A DNA stretch of 64,000 nt from Haloferax mediterranei ATCC 33500 (GTDB taxonomy: Archaea; Halobacteriota; Halobacteria; Halobacteriales; Haloferacaceae). Position numbers and translations under genes: made by a program. Below the pieces are notes generated by a model that had not been told where the DNA came from, searched no databases, and saw nothing but the letters and a program-made list of their open reading frames with translations. Shown piece after piece: positions 44,113-53,759 of this stretch (positions are counted from its first letter, which is position 1; each line of letters begins with the position of its first letter). Location: positions 434,001-498,000 of the forward strand of contig NC_017944.1 in assembly GCF_000306765.2 (NCBI RefSeq), read 5' to 3'.

Positions 44113-44533
44113 CTCTTTCTACCTCGAGTAGTTAATTGACCTGGCTATTGATAATTATTTTTAATTATTTGCTTAAATCACACATTTATTTGACAGTCTA
44201 TCCACAAATAATGTTTGTTTGTTGAATATCCTGGGATATTGTGTCTATTCTGCTGGACGAATCATCGGCTGAAAATCAGTGGTGGGCACTGGCAATACGG
44301 TGTGCGTGAATGCCAGAATCTACACCGAATAGTCGTTATCAACAAGTAAGAACGAGCCGGACGAACAGTCGAACCAATAAACCGATGGTTGGGAGATACA
44401 TGAATGTGTGGACATGTTCACCGAAAAGCGGTGGCAACTCCGACAGATTTGATTCCCGTACGACCTCGACTCCGAGGACCAACCAGTAGTCACACCTATC
44501 AGCATAGAAGATGATACAACGGTACTCCCATCC
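44113..44533. other. AT-rich divergent promoter region
   Basis: About 420 bp. The left half (44141-44240) is very AT-rich and should hold the promoter of the Tat protein. On the minus strand a hydrophobic frame (YLPTIGLLVRLFVRLVLTC, near 44345-44400) is seen but cannot be assigned. Confidence 0.4.
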
Positions 44534-45268
44534 ATGACTGTCGCACACATCCGCTCGATTCAGGTCGGGACGCCCGAGACGTACGGTACCGAGGGTGCTA
44601 CCGACCCGATGGACAGGCCTTGGGAGACAGCCTTCTACAAGCAACCGGTCGACGGCGAGTTATTCCTCGGCGAGACGAATCTCGACGGCGACCGACAGGC
44701 GAACCTCCGACACCACGGCGGCCCGGAGAAGGCAGTCTGTGTGTATCCCGGCGAGCACTATCCGTACTGGGAAGAAAAACTGGAAGTCGACCTCGGGCCC
44801 GCAGCGTTCGGTGAAAACTTCACTATAGAGGGGTTCACCGAGCGTGAGGCGTGCATCGGTGATATTTACGAGGTCGGTGAGGCAACCGTCCAAATCACCC
44901 AACCCCGGTCCCCGTGTTGGAAACTGGCTCGTCGGTGGCGGGTCAAAGACCTCGCCGTTCAGGTCGAGCAGACTGGCTACACCGGCTGGTATCTCCGCGT
45001 TCTAGAGACTGGGACGGTCGCACCCGGTGAGTCGATTCGTCTGGTCGACCGCCCCAACCCGGACTGGTCGGTTGCCCGAGCAACGAAGGTTCGCTACCGG
45101 ATGTCCGACGACCGCGAATTGGCCGGCGAATTGGCCGACGTCGAGGAACTGGGGAAGAGTTGGACGAAGCGACTCGAACGACGGGCCGAAACCGGGGCGC
45201 ATCCGGATTCGAATCCGAGAGTTATCGGACCGAACGAATCAATCGGCGCTGACGACGAAGGTCAATAG
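44534..45268 (+). CDS. MOSC-domain protein (YiiM-like)
   Basis: A 244-residue single MOSC protein. Conserved blocks: VHIR-like start AHIRSIQVGTPE, the core NLDGDRQANLRHHGGPEKAV, GPAAFGENFTIEG, and the cysteine signature QPRSPCWKLARRWRV. MOSC proteins bind molybdenum cofactor sulfur or act in detoxification of N-hydroxylated compounds, as YiiM/YcbX do. The Cys in PRSPCWK is the expected sulfur acceptor. A polar C-terminal tail is typical of haloarchaea. Confidence 0.88.
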   Translation: MTVAHIRSIQVGTPETYGTEGATDPMDRPWETAFYKQPVDGELFLGETNLDGDRQANLRHHGGPEKAVCVYPGEHYPYWEEKLEVDLGPAAFGENFTIEGFTEREACIGDIYEVGEATVQITQPRSPCWKLARRWRVKDLAVQVEQTGYTGWYLRVLETGTVAPGESIRLVDRPNPDWSVARATKVRYRMSDDRELAGELADVEELGKSWTKRLERRAETGAHPDSNPRVIGPNESIGADDEGQ

Positions 45269-45553
45269 ACCAGCGGGGTGACCGAACAAACGATCAATGT
45301 CAGTGATGAGTGGGTATCAAGTTGAACTTATCCGTACCCTTCCGTGTGACTAATCAGATACGGTTCGTGTAAGAATACACAACTTCGGAGGATGATTTTG
45401 ATGCATATATCTCGCCCATCGTGTATTAAATTGAAATGAGCATTCAGTTCCCCTGCGTATCGAATAAGACAGTAATTAGACAAGAAGTAGATGATTGGTA
45501 TCAGGACCAAGTAACACGAGATTTATGCCCCGGTACTGGCATTCGACTGTATA

Positions 45554-46582
45554 ATGCCCCCCAAAAGTCGCCGCCACTTCCTTGCAGTCGCAGGCACCGC
45601 TGGGCTCGCCGGGATTACTGGTTGCTCCGCGCTCGGGAGCCGTCGGCCGGACGTGAATCCCGCAACAGGGCTAGACCAGGAGACCGGCCCAGCCCTCGAC
45701 GAGGCGGCAGTATACATCGCTGGGGACAACAGCGATCTCCCGAAGCCGTCGTCGACGACCGAATCAATTGAGGACGCGGGTGCCGTGCTGGCAACTGCGG
45801 CCGCAAGCCGGACAAAACTCGCACAGGCATTCCGTGCCGGGAAGCCGGTCGCGGTCGCAGGAGGCGGCGCGACTGACGCCATGCGCGGCCTCCTCAACAG
45901 CGTCCGGGAAGACTACTCGTTTGGCATCGAGATGGTGCGTGCGCGCCCCGTGAAAGTCGTCGTCGCGGACCCACGTGGCGACACCGTGGAGACGTACACG
46001 TTCGTCGCCGAGGGCGGGTGGGACGACCCAGTACTCGACCCATTCGGATGGGTACTCGTCGGCCGCCTTCCCGAGTGCGACACGTCCGTTCCGGAGTCAT
46101 CCGTGGATGATATGTTCGAGTACGCCGGTGCTGCGCACGTCATCGGCCGGCTTCCGACCGGAGAGACGTACGCCTCGCGGTCGGAGGTGTCGGTCAGCCA
46201 GCAGGAAACTGGCCAATTCGCGCGTCTCCAGACGAAACTACACTCCGCAGCGAACGAGAGGTATGCTATTGAGGAAGCCGTTCGAGAGGCAGACTTCCCG
46301 GATGACCAACGCCTCAACGAGGTCTACCCGAATTCGCACACCCAGAACGGCGTTCAAGTGGCAAACGTGTCGGACACCACGCGAAGCACTTTCGCGATTA
46401 AGGTCACACCTGCAAGTTCGCGGGCCCGCAGCGCGCTTACTGGTTGCGGGGGCTTTCAAACCGAGGGCAAGCTTGCCTACGACCACCGGACGAGTTTCCA
46501 GTGGAAGCGTGACAGTCTCCTCAACACCAATCGGCACTACGCCAGCTCGACAGGCCGTGGTGAGTGGGTTTTCAGCACCTAA
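45554..46582 (+). CDS. Tat lipoprotein of unknown function
   Basis: A 342-residue protein beginning MPPKSRRHFLAVAGTAGLAG with lipobox ITGC. It has a Gly/Ala-rich central part (GKPVAVAGGGATDAMRGLLN, a nucleotide-like loop but not a known P-loop) and a long polar C-terminal region. I do not recognise the family. It stands alone; the region after it has no gene until the beta-helix protein. Confidence 0.72.
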   Translation: MPPKSRRHFLAVAGTAGLAGITGCSALGSRRPDVNPATGLDQETGPALDEAAVYIAGDNSDLPKPSSTTESIEDAGAVLATAAASRTKLAQAFRAGKPVAVAGGGATDAMRGLLNSVREDYSFGIEMVRARPVKVVVADPRGDTVETYTFVAEGGWDDPVLDPFGWVLVGRLPECDTSVPESSVDDMFEYAGAAHVIGRLPTGETYASRSEVSVSQQETGQFARLQTKLHSAANERYAIEEAVREADFPDDQRLNEVYPNSHTQNGVQVANVSDTTRSTFAIKVTPASSRARSALTGCGGFQTEGKLAYDHRTSFQWKRDSLLNTNRHYASSTGRGEWVFST

Positions 46583-47107
46583 TAGTGTGGTCTTCTCGAA
46601 CCCACTCAACACAGTTTCGGAGGACCGAGATAATTCGTCCCTTCTGTTCGAGGTAGCCCTGACAGGACCGCGACTGGATTCTGACGACCGAAGCAGAACA
46701 GCGTCACTCGGGGCGGCGTGGTTCGAACGACGAGAAAGGAGGCTCACACTAGTGGAAATCTCGAACGAAAGAGAAGCTCGAACGGATTCAGATTTGAGAA
46801 CGAAGAGTAAACCAGAGACAGTACTGGACATAGTGGCCGCATCGAAATAGTCGAACACCCCACGTAGCGGCAGAACGTTCGGTATGTAGAGCCTGTATCA
46901 ACCGGTGAATATATACCCATTTAATTCAAATTTCGGGTATGGATATTTTTTATCGATTTTGGATACTGCACGACCAGCATACGTGGTCCCACCGTTCTGT
47001 GACACCCCAGAAGACTGCACCGCTAGAGCAACTTGTCCCGCCATATGTCTCTTCAGCTTCTCAACGATTAGGTATCTCTAACCAGAGGTGTGATCTGATT
47101 GACTAGT
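46583..47107. other. Intergenic region with AT-rich promoter
   Basis: About 525 bp. The part at 46905-46960 is AT-rich and contains an inverted repeat ataccc / gggtat (46913-46918, 46935-46940) and tatttttta, a likely promoter for the beta-helix gene. The earlier half has open frames of no recognisable content. Confidence 0.4.
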
Positions 47108-50100
47108 GTGGCTAAAGAGTGGACTCGACGGATGCTAATCGTCGCCATCGTCGCATCACTGTCTATCTCACTCATCGGTCCGGTGACGGCCGCTGAGACC
47201 AGTACGAACGTCACGTTCGTCGAGTCAGACATTACGGCGAATACGACGTGGACGCCAGACGGTGGACCCTATCGAATCGTTCAAGATGTCCAAGTCGCGC
47301 CCGGTGCCACGCTGACGATACGCCCCGGCACTGAGGTCCAACTCGCCGAACGAATCACGCTGTCCGTTGACGGCTCACTCTACGCGAATGGCACGGCCGA
47401 CCGTCCAGTAACGGTTTCACAGACTGACGGAGCCGCGGCCAATCGTCGGTGGGCAAGTATCCGATACAACGGAACGGACACATCTCGCCTCACAGTACGC
47501 AATACGACGTTAGAAGGAGGAACGAGCGGCATCACTGTGGATAGTTCGGACGGGGCGATTCGAGTCGTCGACTCGACACTGCGAAACTTTGCGACAGCTG
47601 GGCTCTCAGTCAGTGACACCGCAGCGACACCGTCGATTACCATCGAACGGTCGGCGTTTCGGCTGATTGACGGGCACGCGATTCGGGCGACCCCATCGAT
47701 GGGAACGACCGGCGACGTGTCGCTGACGGCGTCACCGAGCGGGCGTGACCTGCGTTCAGAGCACACGCTCTCCCTCGATGCCGGCGTTGGCGTGGCATTT
47801 GACACAATCGAGTTGCGGTATCTGTCGGATGGGTCCGTCGGAAACGTCGAATCAGCGAGTCTCAAACGGATTGGCCTCGACCGCAACCGAAACGGAAGTG
47901 TCGAGCAGTCTTTCGGCTCGCTCGTCACCGATGTCTCATCGACGGATGGACGCCTGCGAATCTCGCTGTCGAGGCCGGTCAAAATCCCGAGTGACGGTCG
48001 GCTCCTCGTCGAGTACGAGGACGCGGTCAACCCATCGACACGGGGGATTTACCCTGTCGGAGTAGACCTCCGCAAAGAGTCGATCTCACAGCTATCCGAC
48101 GGCGTACGGGCTTCGTTCGTCGTCGGCAACGTCACGTCACCAATCGACCGGAGCACGTCGGTGAATACGCGTGCGAATCGACTCACCGTTCGTGGGTCGT
48201 CATTTAACCAAGTGGGCGGGAATGGGATATTCGTTGCCGCCGATACCGTCCGTCGGCTTCGGCTGTTCGACAACCGAATCTCAGAGACAGACGGAAGCGG
48301 GATTGCCGTCCGCGCGGCACGAAGCGAGATGGACCTCTCGAATAACGACATCTCAGCTGATGACGCTGGTGTCCAGATAGACGCCCGTTCACAAACGTCG
48401 ATGGCCGCGTACGGAAACCGTATTCACGACGCGCAGACGGGTATCCGGATTCACCAATCAGGTACACAAGTCTTCCGGGCTGGAGAAATTTCGATCCGTA
48501 AGAACACGCTTACGGATAACGTCGGCCACGGAATTGGAATCGATGCACGGACCACTAAACTCAGATTCCATCTTACAGACAACACGATTCGCGACAACGG
48601 ACGCGACGGAGTCAACATCCAGACTTGGTTGACGCGACGAAGTAGTGTCGATGGGAATCAGATCACAGACAACGGCGACGATGGGTTTGCCCTCGCCGGG
48701 GCGGCCGTGTCGAACCTCACGCTTGCTCACAACGAGGTCGTCAACAACTCGGGGACGGGGATGGGAGTCCAAACACGAGCGACAGCACGCAAAGTAACGA
48801 TTCACAACAACACCGTGAGAGACGGGACGGGACACGGTGTTACAGTGCGCTCAGACCTGCTTATCCATCAGGTCGACGTCCGCGAGAACCGACTAGCGAA
48901 CAACGCCGGTTCGGGGCTACTCGTCGCCAGTCCGATAACACACCGAAGCAACCTCTCGGTTGTACACAACACCATCGCTGCCAACTCCTACGGCGTCATC
49001 GTCCGCGGGGCCGTCGAGACAGCCATCCGAGAGAACGATATCGTCTTCAACACGAACGCGTTCACTGAACCGGTTCCGGTCTCTGACGTCTATTTAGGGA
49101 CGGGTGTTTACGTCGCTGAGGGCTCGTCCGGCGTAATTGTCAATCAGGCACAGGCGAAAATCCCGCTCGAAGAGCTCGTGGCGAACCCCGAGATGACCGA
49201 GGAACTTACCGTTGCTCAGCTCTGGGACGACACGGTAGTCGTCTTACGGACGGACGGCGAAAGTGAGACGCGGCCTGCGGAAGCGAGTTCGCTCTTGATT
49301 CGGCAGGTGAGCGGCACCACGCCAACTGGAGTCGGGATTCAAAAATCCAGAGGGAGTGTCCAAAATCACCGTATCGTCAACAACAGCGTTTATGGCCAGC
49401 ATCGCGGACTGGTCGTCGATATGGCACCCTTGATTAACGTGAATACCACCGCTCGAATCATCGTGGACCCGATTCGGACCGTCCATGCAGAATCTAATTA
49501 CTGGGGTACCGCGAGTGGACCATATCACTCTTCAATTCTCCCAGCAGGCGATGGGAACTCAGTCGTCACCGAGCGCGGCTGGGTCGATTTCACGCCGTTC
49601 CGGACGGCAACATCGGGACCGCGATACGAACGGCCAACCACGCGTATCGAGGCGCCAGCAACAGCAACCGCCAAGAGCCAATTACGTCTCTCCGGAGCAA
49701 ACTCGACGAGCAATCACTCACCCGTCGGTCGGTACCACTTCGTCGTCAACGGTACCGCTCAACCGGCACAATCTTCGCCGGTTCTCAACGTCACGATGCC
49801 AAACCAGTCCCTCGAAGTTCGACTGAGCGTCGAAAACAGGCTCGGGATTGACAGCAATAACGCCTCTACAGCCACAATCGACACGGCGGAACCGGTAGCA
49901 ATGGAACAGCCGGCTCAGTCGAAGACAACGTCGAGCAACGGGCCTCTCACCAGCGTAGATGCAATCGATAGTGGTGGTCTCTCTGCCGGCTTGGGCTCGA
50001 TATGGGGTCTTCTCGGAGGCGTACTCTATTTGGGTGCGTTAGTTCTCGGCGGCCACGGAATGGTGCTGACCTTGCAAAATAGGTCGACACCGGTCAGTGG

Positions 50101-50254
50101 CCGTCGGATACAGGGTCTCGCGGTGGCTGGAGTCCTCGTCTGGGTCGTCGGTGGACTCGTGAGTGCCGGCCCGTTGGTTAGTATCGGCATCGTCGCCGTC
50201 GTCTCGTGGGGTGGTCTCACCGCGGTCGCATACGTCTTAGCCACGCGTGGGTGA
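47108..50254 (+). CDS. NosD-like right-handed beta-helix surface protein
   Basis: No ATG in frame before 47132. I favour the GTG at 47108 (VAKEWTRRMLIVAIVASLS) or the ATG at 47132; both give a signal peptide ending near TAAETS. Of about 1,048 residues, approximately 130-720 are PbH1 parallel beta-helix repeats, recognisable as N-x-I-x-x-N-x-x-G-I units (NTLTDNVGHGIGIDARTT, NTIRDNGRDGVNIQTW, NEVVNNSGTGMGVQTR). A PKD-like segment follows near 850-930, then two to three C-terminal membrane spans (LGALVLGGHGM.., GLAVAGVLVWVVGGLVS). It is exposed outside the cell and may bind or cleave polysaccharide. Confidence 0.82.
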   Translation: MAKEWTRRMLIVAIVASLSISLIGPVTAAETSTNVTFVESDITANTTWTPDGGPYRIVQDVQVAPGATLTIRPGTEVQLAERITLSVDGSLYANGTADRPVTVSQTDGAAANRRWASIRYNGTDTSRLTVRNTTLEGGTSGITVDSSDGAIRVVDSTLRNFATAGLSVSDTAATPSITIERSAFRLIDGHAIRATPSMGTTGDVSLTASPSGRDLRSEHTLSLDAGVGVAFDTIELRYLSDGSVGNVESASLKRIGLDRNRNGSVEQSFGSLVTDVSSTDGRLRISLSRPVKIPSDGRLLVEYEDAVNPSTRGIYPVGVDLRKESISQLSDGVRASFVVGNVTSPIDRSTSVNTRANRLTVRGSSFNQVGGNGIFVAADTVRRLRLFDNRISETDGSGIAVRAARSEMDLSNNDISADDAGVQIDARSQTSMAAYGNRIHDAQTGIRIHQSGTQVFRAGEISIRKNTLTDNVGHGIGIDARTTKLRFHLTDNTIRDNGRDGVNIQTWLTRRSSVDGNQITDNGDDGFALAGAAVSNLTLAHNEVVNNSGTGMGVQTRATARKVTIHNNTVRDGTGHGVTVRSDLLIHQVDVRENRLANNAGSGLLVASPITHRSNLSVVHNTIAANSYGVIVRGAVETAIRENDIVFNTNAFTEPVPVSDVYLGTGVYVAEGSSGVIVNQAQAKIPLEELVANPEMTEELTVAQLWDDTVVVLRTDGESETRPAEASSLLIRQVSGTTPTGVGIQKSRGSVQNHRIVNNSVYGQHRGLVVDMAPLINVNTTARIIVDPIRTVHAESNYWGTASGPYHSSILPAGDGNSVVTERGWVDFTPFRTATSGPRYERPTTRIEAPATATAKSQLRLSGANSTSNHSPVGRYHFVVNGTAQPAQSSPVLNVTMPNQSLEVRLSVENRLGIDSNNASTATIDTAEPVAMEQPAQSKTTSSNGPLTSVDAIDSGGLSAGLGSIWGLLGGVLYLGALVLGGHGMVLTLQNRSTPVSGRRIQGLAVAGVLVWVVGGLVSAGPLVSIGIVAVVSWGGLTAVAYVLATRG

Positions 50255-50448
50255 ACTGCTACAAACGCTGTACACCCTCCCGTGGTTATCCCAAGACGAA
50301 CGTACCGAAACGGAGAATCTGATTTTGCGTTGCTAATTCGTATAGTGACGTCTACCGGTATAAAACTACAAGTGTCCACATTCAAGCGCTATCGAGAGTA
50401 AAATAAGATACGTAGTAACACGTGCGTAGTGAGTGTTGGAGTTGATTT

Positions 50449-51651
50449 CTACTTCTGATTAGAGTCTCCGGCGATGATGTCAGCGATCCGCTGGCGGTCG
50501 AATAACTGCTCGTCACCGAACACATCGGGATAGAGACCCTGAGCCGCCCGCTCCAGTTGGAATAGGTGAGTAATCGGTCCTTGATAGGTGAGGCCGCCGT
50601 AGATGACGCGGTCGTTCTTCACCGCGCTGAGTTCGCTCGCGATGTCGTGGTTCCGAAGGTGCGAGACGATGTTCTCCTCGAAGTACTCCTGTGAAATCTC
50701 ACCCTGGAGTCTGATTGCAAGGGCGTCCGGGTCGATGTCTAGCAGCATCTCGTAGTCTATCGTTCCGCCACCGGCTTGCGCGTCGGTGATGTCGTTTTTC
50801 GCCAGCGCATCCCCGACACGCAGGTCCTGCCAGTGTTTCGCCTGTGTTCCCCCGCCGATACGGTACGGGTAGAACGACTCCGGTGGCACCCCAGCGGGGT
50901 ACAACAAGGCGATGTCGGGCGTGTCGCTGGGAAGCCGCCCCTGTACGTCCGAAAGCAGGTTGTCGTGGTACTCCTTGAACGCCTCGTAACGCGCCTCCTT
51001 CTGGAACAGTTGTGCAACCTTCTCGAAGGCTTCGTAGAGCGTGTAGTCGGCGTAGTCGTGCCAGTCGTAAGAACGCGAGAAAACCGTGTTGCCAAAGAAT
51101 GGCGCGACATTCTCTTGAATCTCGTCGACATCACTTTGGCTCCACTGCAAGCGGTTGACCATGAAGTTCGGGTCAATGACGTGGACGTCGGCGTCAAGTT
51201 CATAGAACAGCTCTTTGCCCGTCCCGTCCTGCCAGAGCTCGGTGAGATTGCTCTTGTCGACGGAGACACCGGGCAGTTCCTCGTAGAGGTGCGTCCCGAA
51301 GCGAGCTTTTACACCGACAGCCGAGAGCCCGTCACCCTCACCGAGAGCGACACCCATGTCGGCGTAATCGGCGGTGTATGGGAACCACGTCTCCGGCACC
51401 GAGTCGAACTCGACGGTTCCGACTGGTTCCATCGTGACCGAGTACGAGCCGTCTGAAGCGGCGTTCCCATCGCTGGATTCGGATTCACTCGATTCTGTGC
51501 CTTCGTCCGACTGCGTCGAGGTTGGTCTCTCCGTCGTCGAGCCACTTCCATCCGTACAGCCAGCCAGTGAGGCCCCGGCAACAACTGCACCACCGTACTT
51601 GAGATATTCTCTCCGTGTCGGTCCCTCCCGGTTCGGGTCGGTATCCGTCAT
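50449..51651 (-). CDS. Iron-siderophore-type ABC substrate-binding lipoprotein
   Basis: Start placed at 51651 (MTDTDPNREGPTRREYLKYG); the frame is open farther upstream but the signal argues for this site. It has a twin-Arg-like leader RREYLKYGGAVVAGASLAGC with a lipobox and a Ser/Thr/Glu linker. The mature domain has the FhuD/BtuF fold pattern: VPETWFPYTADYADMGVALG, LDADVHVIDPNFMV, GGGTIDYEMLLDIDPDALAI, GLTYQGPITHLFQLERAAQG. It should capture ferric siderophore or haem outside the cell. Permease and ATPase partners are not in this window. A DtxR-like palindrome sits just upstream. Confidence 0.85.
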   Translation of the reverse strand: MTDTDPNREGPTRREYLKYGGAVVAGASLAGCTDGSGSTTERPTSTQSDEGTESSESESSDGNAASDGSYSVTMEPVGTVEFDSVPETWFPYTADYADMGVALGEGDGLSAVGVKARFGTHLYEELPGVSVDKSNLTELWQDGTGKELFYELDADVHVIDPNFMVNRLQWSQSDVDEIQENVAPFFGNTVFSRSYDWHDYADYTLYEAFEKVAQLFQKEARYEAFKEYHDNLLSDVQGRLPSDTPDIALLYPAGVPPESFYPYRIGGGTQAKHWQDLRVGDALAKNDITDAQAGGGTIDYEMLLDIDPDALAIRLQGEISQEYFEENIVSHLRNHDIASELSAVKNDRVIYGGLTYQGPITHLFQLERAAQGLYPDVFGDEQLFDRQRIADIIAGDSNQK

Positions 51652-51654
51652 GAG

Positions 51655-51670
51655 TTTAGGCTCACCTAAA
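51655..51670 (-). promoter_or_regulatory. Palindrome resembling a DtxR/Idr iron box
   Basis: TTTAGG-CTCA-CCTAAA, a perfect 6-bp inverted repeat around 4 bp, ends 4 bp upstream of the ATG of the siderophore-binding lipoprotein. It resembles the TTAGG...CCTAA operators of iron regulators of the DtxR/Idr family in haloarchaea. Because haloarchaeal genes are often leaderless, a repressor here would cover the transcription start. Iron repression is the simplest prediction. Confidence 0.6.
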
Positions 51671-51742
51671 TAGTCATAGTAGTTCCGGTTTTGGCAGGCT
51701 AAAGTGTAGACGGGAAGTAGTTCCGAGGTCGAGTTGAGAAGA

Positions 51743-51999
51743 TTAGGTCGGAGTAGATACCACTCGCCGTTGTCCTGCTGCCAGTTTGGGGAGTTTCCAA
51801 AAGCCGATTCCGAGACTCCCATCGAGCAGAAGTTCGCTCGCGGCCGTAACGAGTTTGTCTGCCTCGGGGACGCCTTTCGCCTCGGCGTATCCGACACGGC
51901 CTTCGAGATTCATCAGACTGCGAATCGCAAGGACGGCGAGGCCGCCTGCGAACAACACGCGACCGAGACGCGATGGTGCGTCGGTCGTGTCTCGGGCTA
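51743..51999 (-). pseudogene. Truncated DoxX-family membrane protein
   Basis: The minus-strand frame reads RLGRVLFAGGLAVLAIRSLM, NLEGRVGYAEAKGVPEADKL and LLDGSLGIGFWKLPKLAAG, matching the first two-thirds of haloarchaeal DoxX proteins (including the YAEAKG block). No start codon is found before RLGR, and the expected end (a membrane span followed by a HDFW-like motif) is missing. So this is a remnant between the lipoprotein and the protease gene. Confidence 0.65.
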
Positions 52000-52082
52000 A
52001 GTGAACACCTGACGTTCGGTCCGGTGCTTCCGCGAGTAATCTAAAAATTGACCCGCTTGTACAGAATAACGGAATCAGTGGA

Positions 52083-53120
52083 TTAGTCTGACCAGCGTTC
52101 CGTCTTCCCGAACTCGTCATCCCCGTCGAATGGCTCCGGGAGTTGCGTTTCGTTCTCCGGGTTCATTAGAAGGTACCCCAGAGCGAGGGCGGTGTTGTAG
52201 TCGATGTAATCCGGGTTGCGTTCGCCGACGTAGAGGGTGGCGTTTTCGTACACTTCGAGGTTGTAATCACTGTCTGTGTTGAGCGCCCACCACTCCCAGC
52301 GAACTCCTTCGCGGCTGTCGACTTTGACGACGATGTTTGCCTGTTCTTTGCTATCAACAAATTTGAAAGAGGTCTGTGTTTCGAGGTGGTCAGTTTCGGC
52401 GCTCCAGTACTGCCACCCTTCCCGAATCTCCCGGCGGTAATCGGATTCCTCTGCGCTGGAAACTGAGCCAGCCGTATCGAAGTAGACTCGGAAGTCGGTC
52501 GTATTCCACCCGTAAGACCGATTTTCGAGGTCCTGATCCGGGATGAGCAACGTGTCAATCGTCGCGTTCATGACCGGGATTTCGGAGCGATTTTCGTGGT
52601 CGAGTCCCCGGGTGTGTCCTAGTTCGTGGATGATGATCTCTTGAGTACTCGTCATCGCGTAGTCGTCCTCGACAGTGACGGTCTCCGGTGACGTGGCTGT
52701 GTCCGCTTTCGTGAGAACGGGTGCACATCCGACTGTCAAATTATCGTACCCATTGCAGTAGGTGATATTATCGACAAACCGAATCAGAATCTGTGCCTGG
52801 GCAGGGTCGCTGACAAACGTATAGTTCGCATCGTACGAACCCTCTGTCCGATTATTCCAGAAGTCGAGTGCGCTCACGACCGCCTGTTCGTACGACCGAT
52901 TCTTGGCGTCCTCGGCCACGGCGTATCCGACACGAATCTGTTCAGTCTGGAATGGATTTTCCGGCGGCGCTGGCGTCGATGTCACAGTCGGTGTCGGCGA
53001 CTGTGTCGTGACCGATTCCGGCGCCGCGGTGGGGGTCGAAGCAGAGGTCGATGGAGACCCTTGTCCGACACAGCCAGCAAATAAAACCAGGAAACAGAGC
53101 AGAATTGCGGCTCGGTTCAT
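52083..53120 (-). CDS. Metzincin-type zinc metalloprotease lipoprotein
   Basis: Start at 53129 or 53120 (MNRAAILLCFLVLFAGCVGQ), a Sec-type lipobox signal. After a Ser/Thr/Pro linker the enzyme has the metzincin motif HELGHTRGLDH (His168, Glu169, His172, His178, counted from 53129), with Met in EIPVMNAT a plausible Met-turn. The C-terminal half repeats a similar segment without HExxH. Anchored outside the membrane, it should cleave surface or exported proteins; natural substrates are unknown. Confidence 0.85.
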   Translation of the reverse strand: MNRAAILLCFLVLFAGCVGQGSPSTSASTPTAAPESVTTQSPTPTVTSTPAPPENPFQTEQIRVGYAVAEDAKNRSYEQAVVSALDFWNNRTEGSYDANYTFVSDPAQAQILIRFVDNITYCNGYDNLTVGCAPVLTKADTATSPETVTVEDDYAMTSTQEIIIHELGHTRGLDHENRSEIPVMNATIDTLLIPDQDLENRSYGWNTTDFRVYFDTAGSVSSAEESDYRREIREGWQYWSAETDHLETQTSFKFVDSKEQANIVVKVDSREGVRWEWWALNTDSDYNLEVYENATLYVGERNPDYIDYNTALALGYLLMNPENETQLPEPFDGDDEFGKTERWSD

Positions 53121-53246
53121 AGAAGACAACTGGATAGTTCTAGAATAGATGTTGTGATTATCGTCGAGAAATCGTATGTTCGTTTACAACGTTTTCAGCT
53201 CCGCTACTTTCCCCGTACGTGCCGGCCGCGATTTGTATTCAGCTCT

Positions 53247-53315
53247 GCGTCTTTGTTTACTCCGATTCCGTGTCCCTGTTTACTCTGATTCAGTGTCCTT
53301 GTTCACCCCGATTTG
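53247..53315. repeat. Three degenerate 23-bp tandem repeats
   Basis: Units at 53247-53269, 53270-53292 and 53293-53315 share the pattern gtgtccctgtttactctgattca with a few substitutions. It lies at the left end of an IS remnant and partly inside its broken frame. Confidence 0.8.
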
Positions 53316-53454
53316 CCCATCTTCGTTCATCGTCTCGATGACCTCATGCTCAGTACTGTGGTTTCGGGATGAGATGGTTCACATCGAGATTCAAGAGCGT
53401 CTGATACACCGCTTTCGAGTCAAACGCTCGGTCGCACAGCACCATCTCAATCAT
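53290..53454 (-). pseudogene. ISH-type transposase fragment
   Basis: Minus-strand reading MIEMVLCDRAFDSKAVYQTL, then NLDVNHLIPKP, then after a frameshift TEHEVIETMNEDGQIGV matches the centre of haloarchaeal DDE transposases (CDRxFDSxxVxQTLxNLDVxYLIPK type). The fragment stops abruptly at the IS6-type remnant at 53451, so one element was inserted into or recombined with the other. Confidence 0.55.
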
Positions 53455-53543
53455 ACAATTCGCGCAATACTATACCTTCCAGAGACCGTATCGAGCGCTT
53501 GACGGACAAACGCGGTCGGGGAGGTTCTAAACTAGACAGTGCC
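53451..53543 (+). mobile_element. IS6-type element right-end remnant
   Basis: From tcatacaatt to ctagacagtgcc this is about 85% identical by eye to 59446-59539, the end of the IS6-type transposase including the putative right terminal repeat (ctagacagtgcc, 53532-53543). A frame break and a stop are present, so only a scar remains. Confidence 0.75.
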
Positions 53544-53759
53544 CAGTTGTAAATCCATAGGGAGAGGTGACTGAATCCTTTGCCAGCAAAATGATTGTAG
53601 AGTGTAAACGATACCTTGTTCCCCAGTAGAGCGCGTCTATCAGTGACCGTTCCATCTACTCCATCTCGACTACCGTCGTTGCAGCAATCGGAGACAATTA
53701 GCTTCAGACGATTGTTTTCGCCCACGAGAGCTGAAAGTATCAGCCGGGATGGGCTGACG
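53544..53759. other. Spacer after IS remnant
   Basis: No gene is supported. A minus-strand frame reading VSFTLYNHFAGKGFSHLS has no recognised family. The left part of this gap is IS debris. Confidence 0.35.

Noticed and set aside
45975..46850. Plus and minus frames overlapping the Tat lipoprotein at 45.6-46.6 kb
   Set aside because: Out-of-frame shadows; the lipoprotein frame has a clear Tat signal and lipobox.
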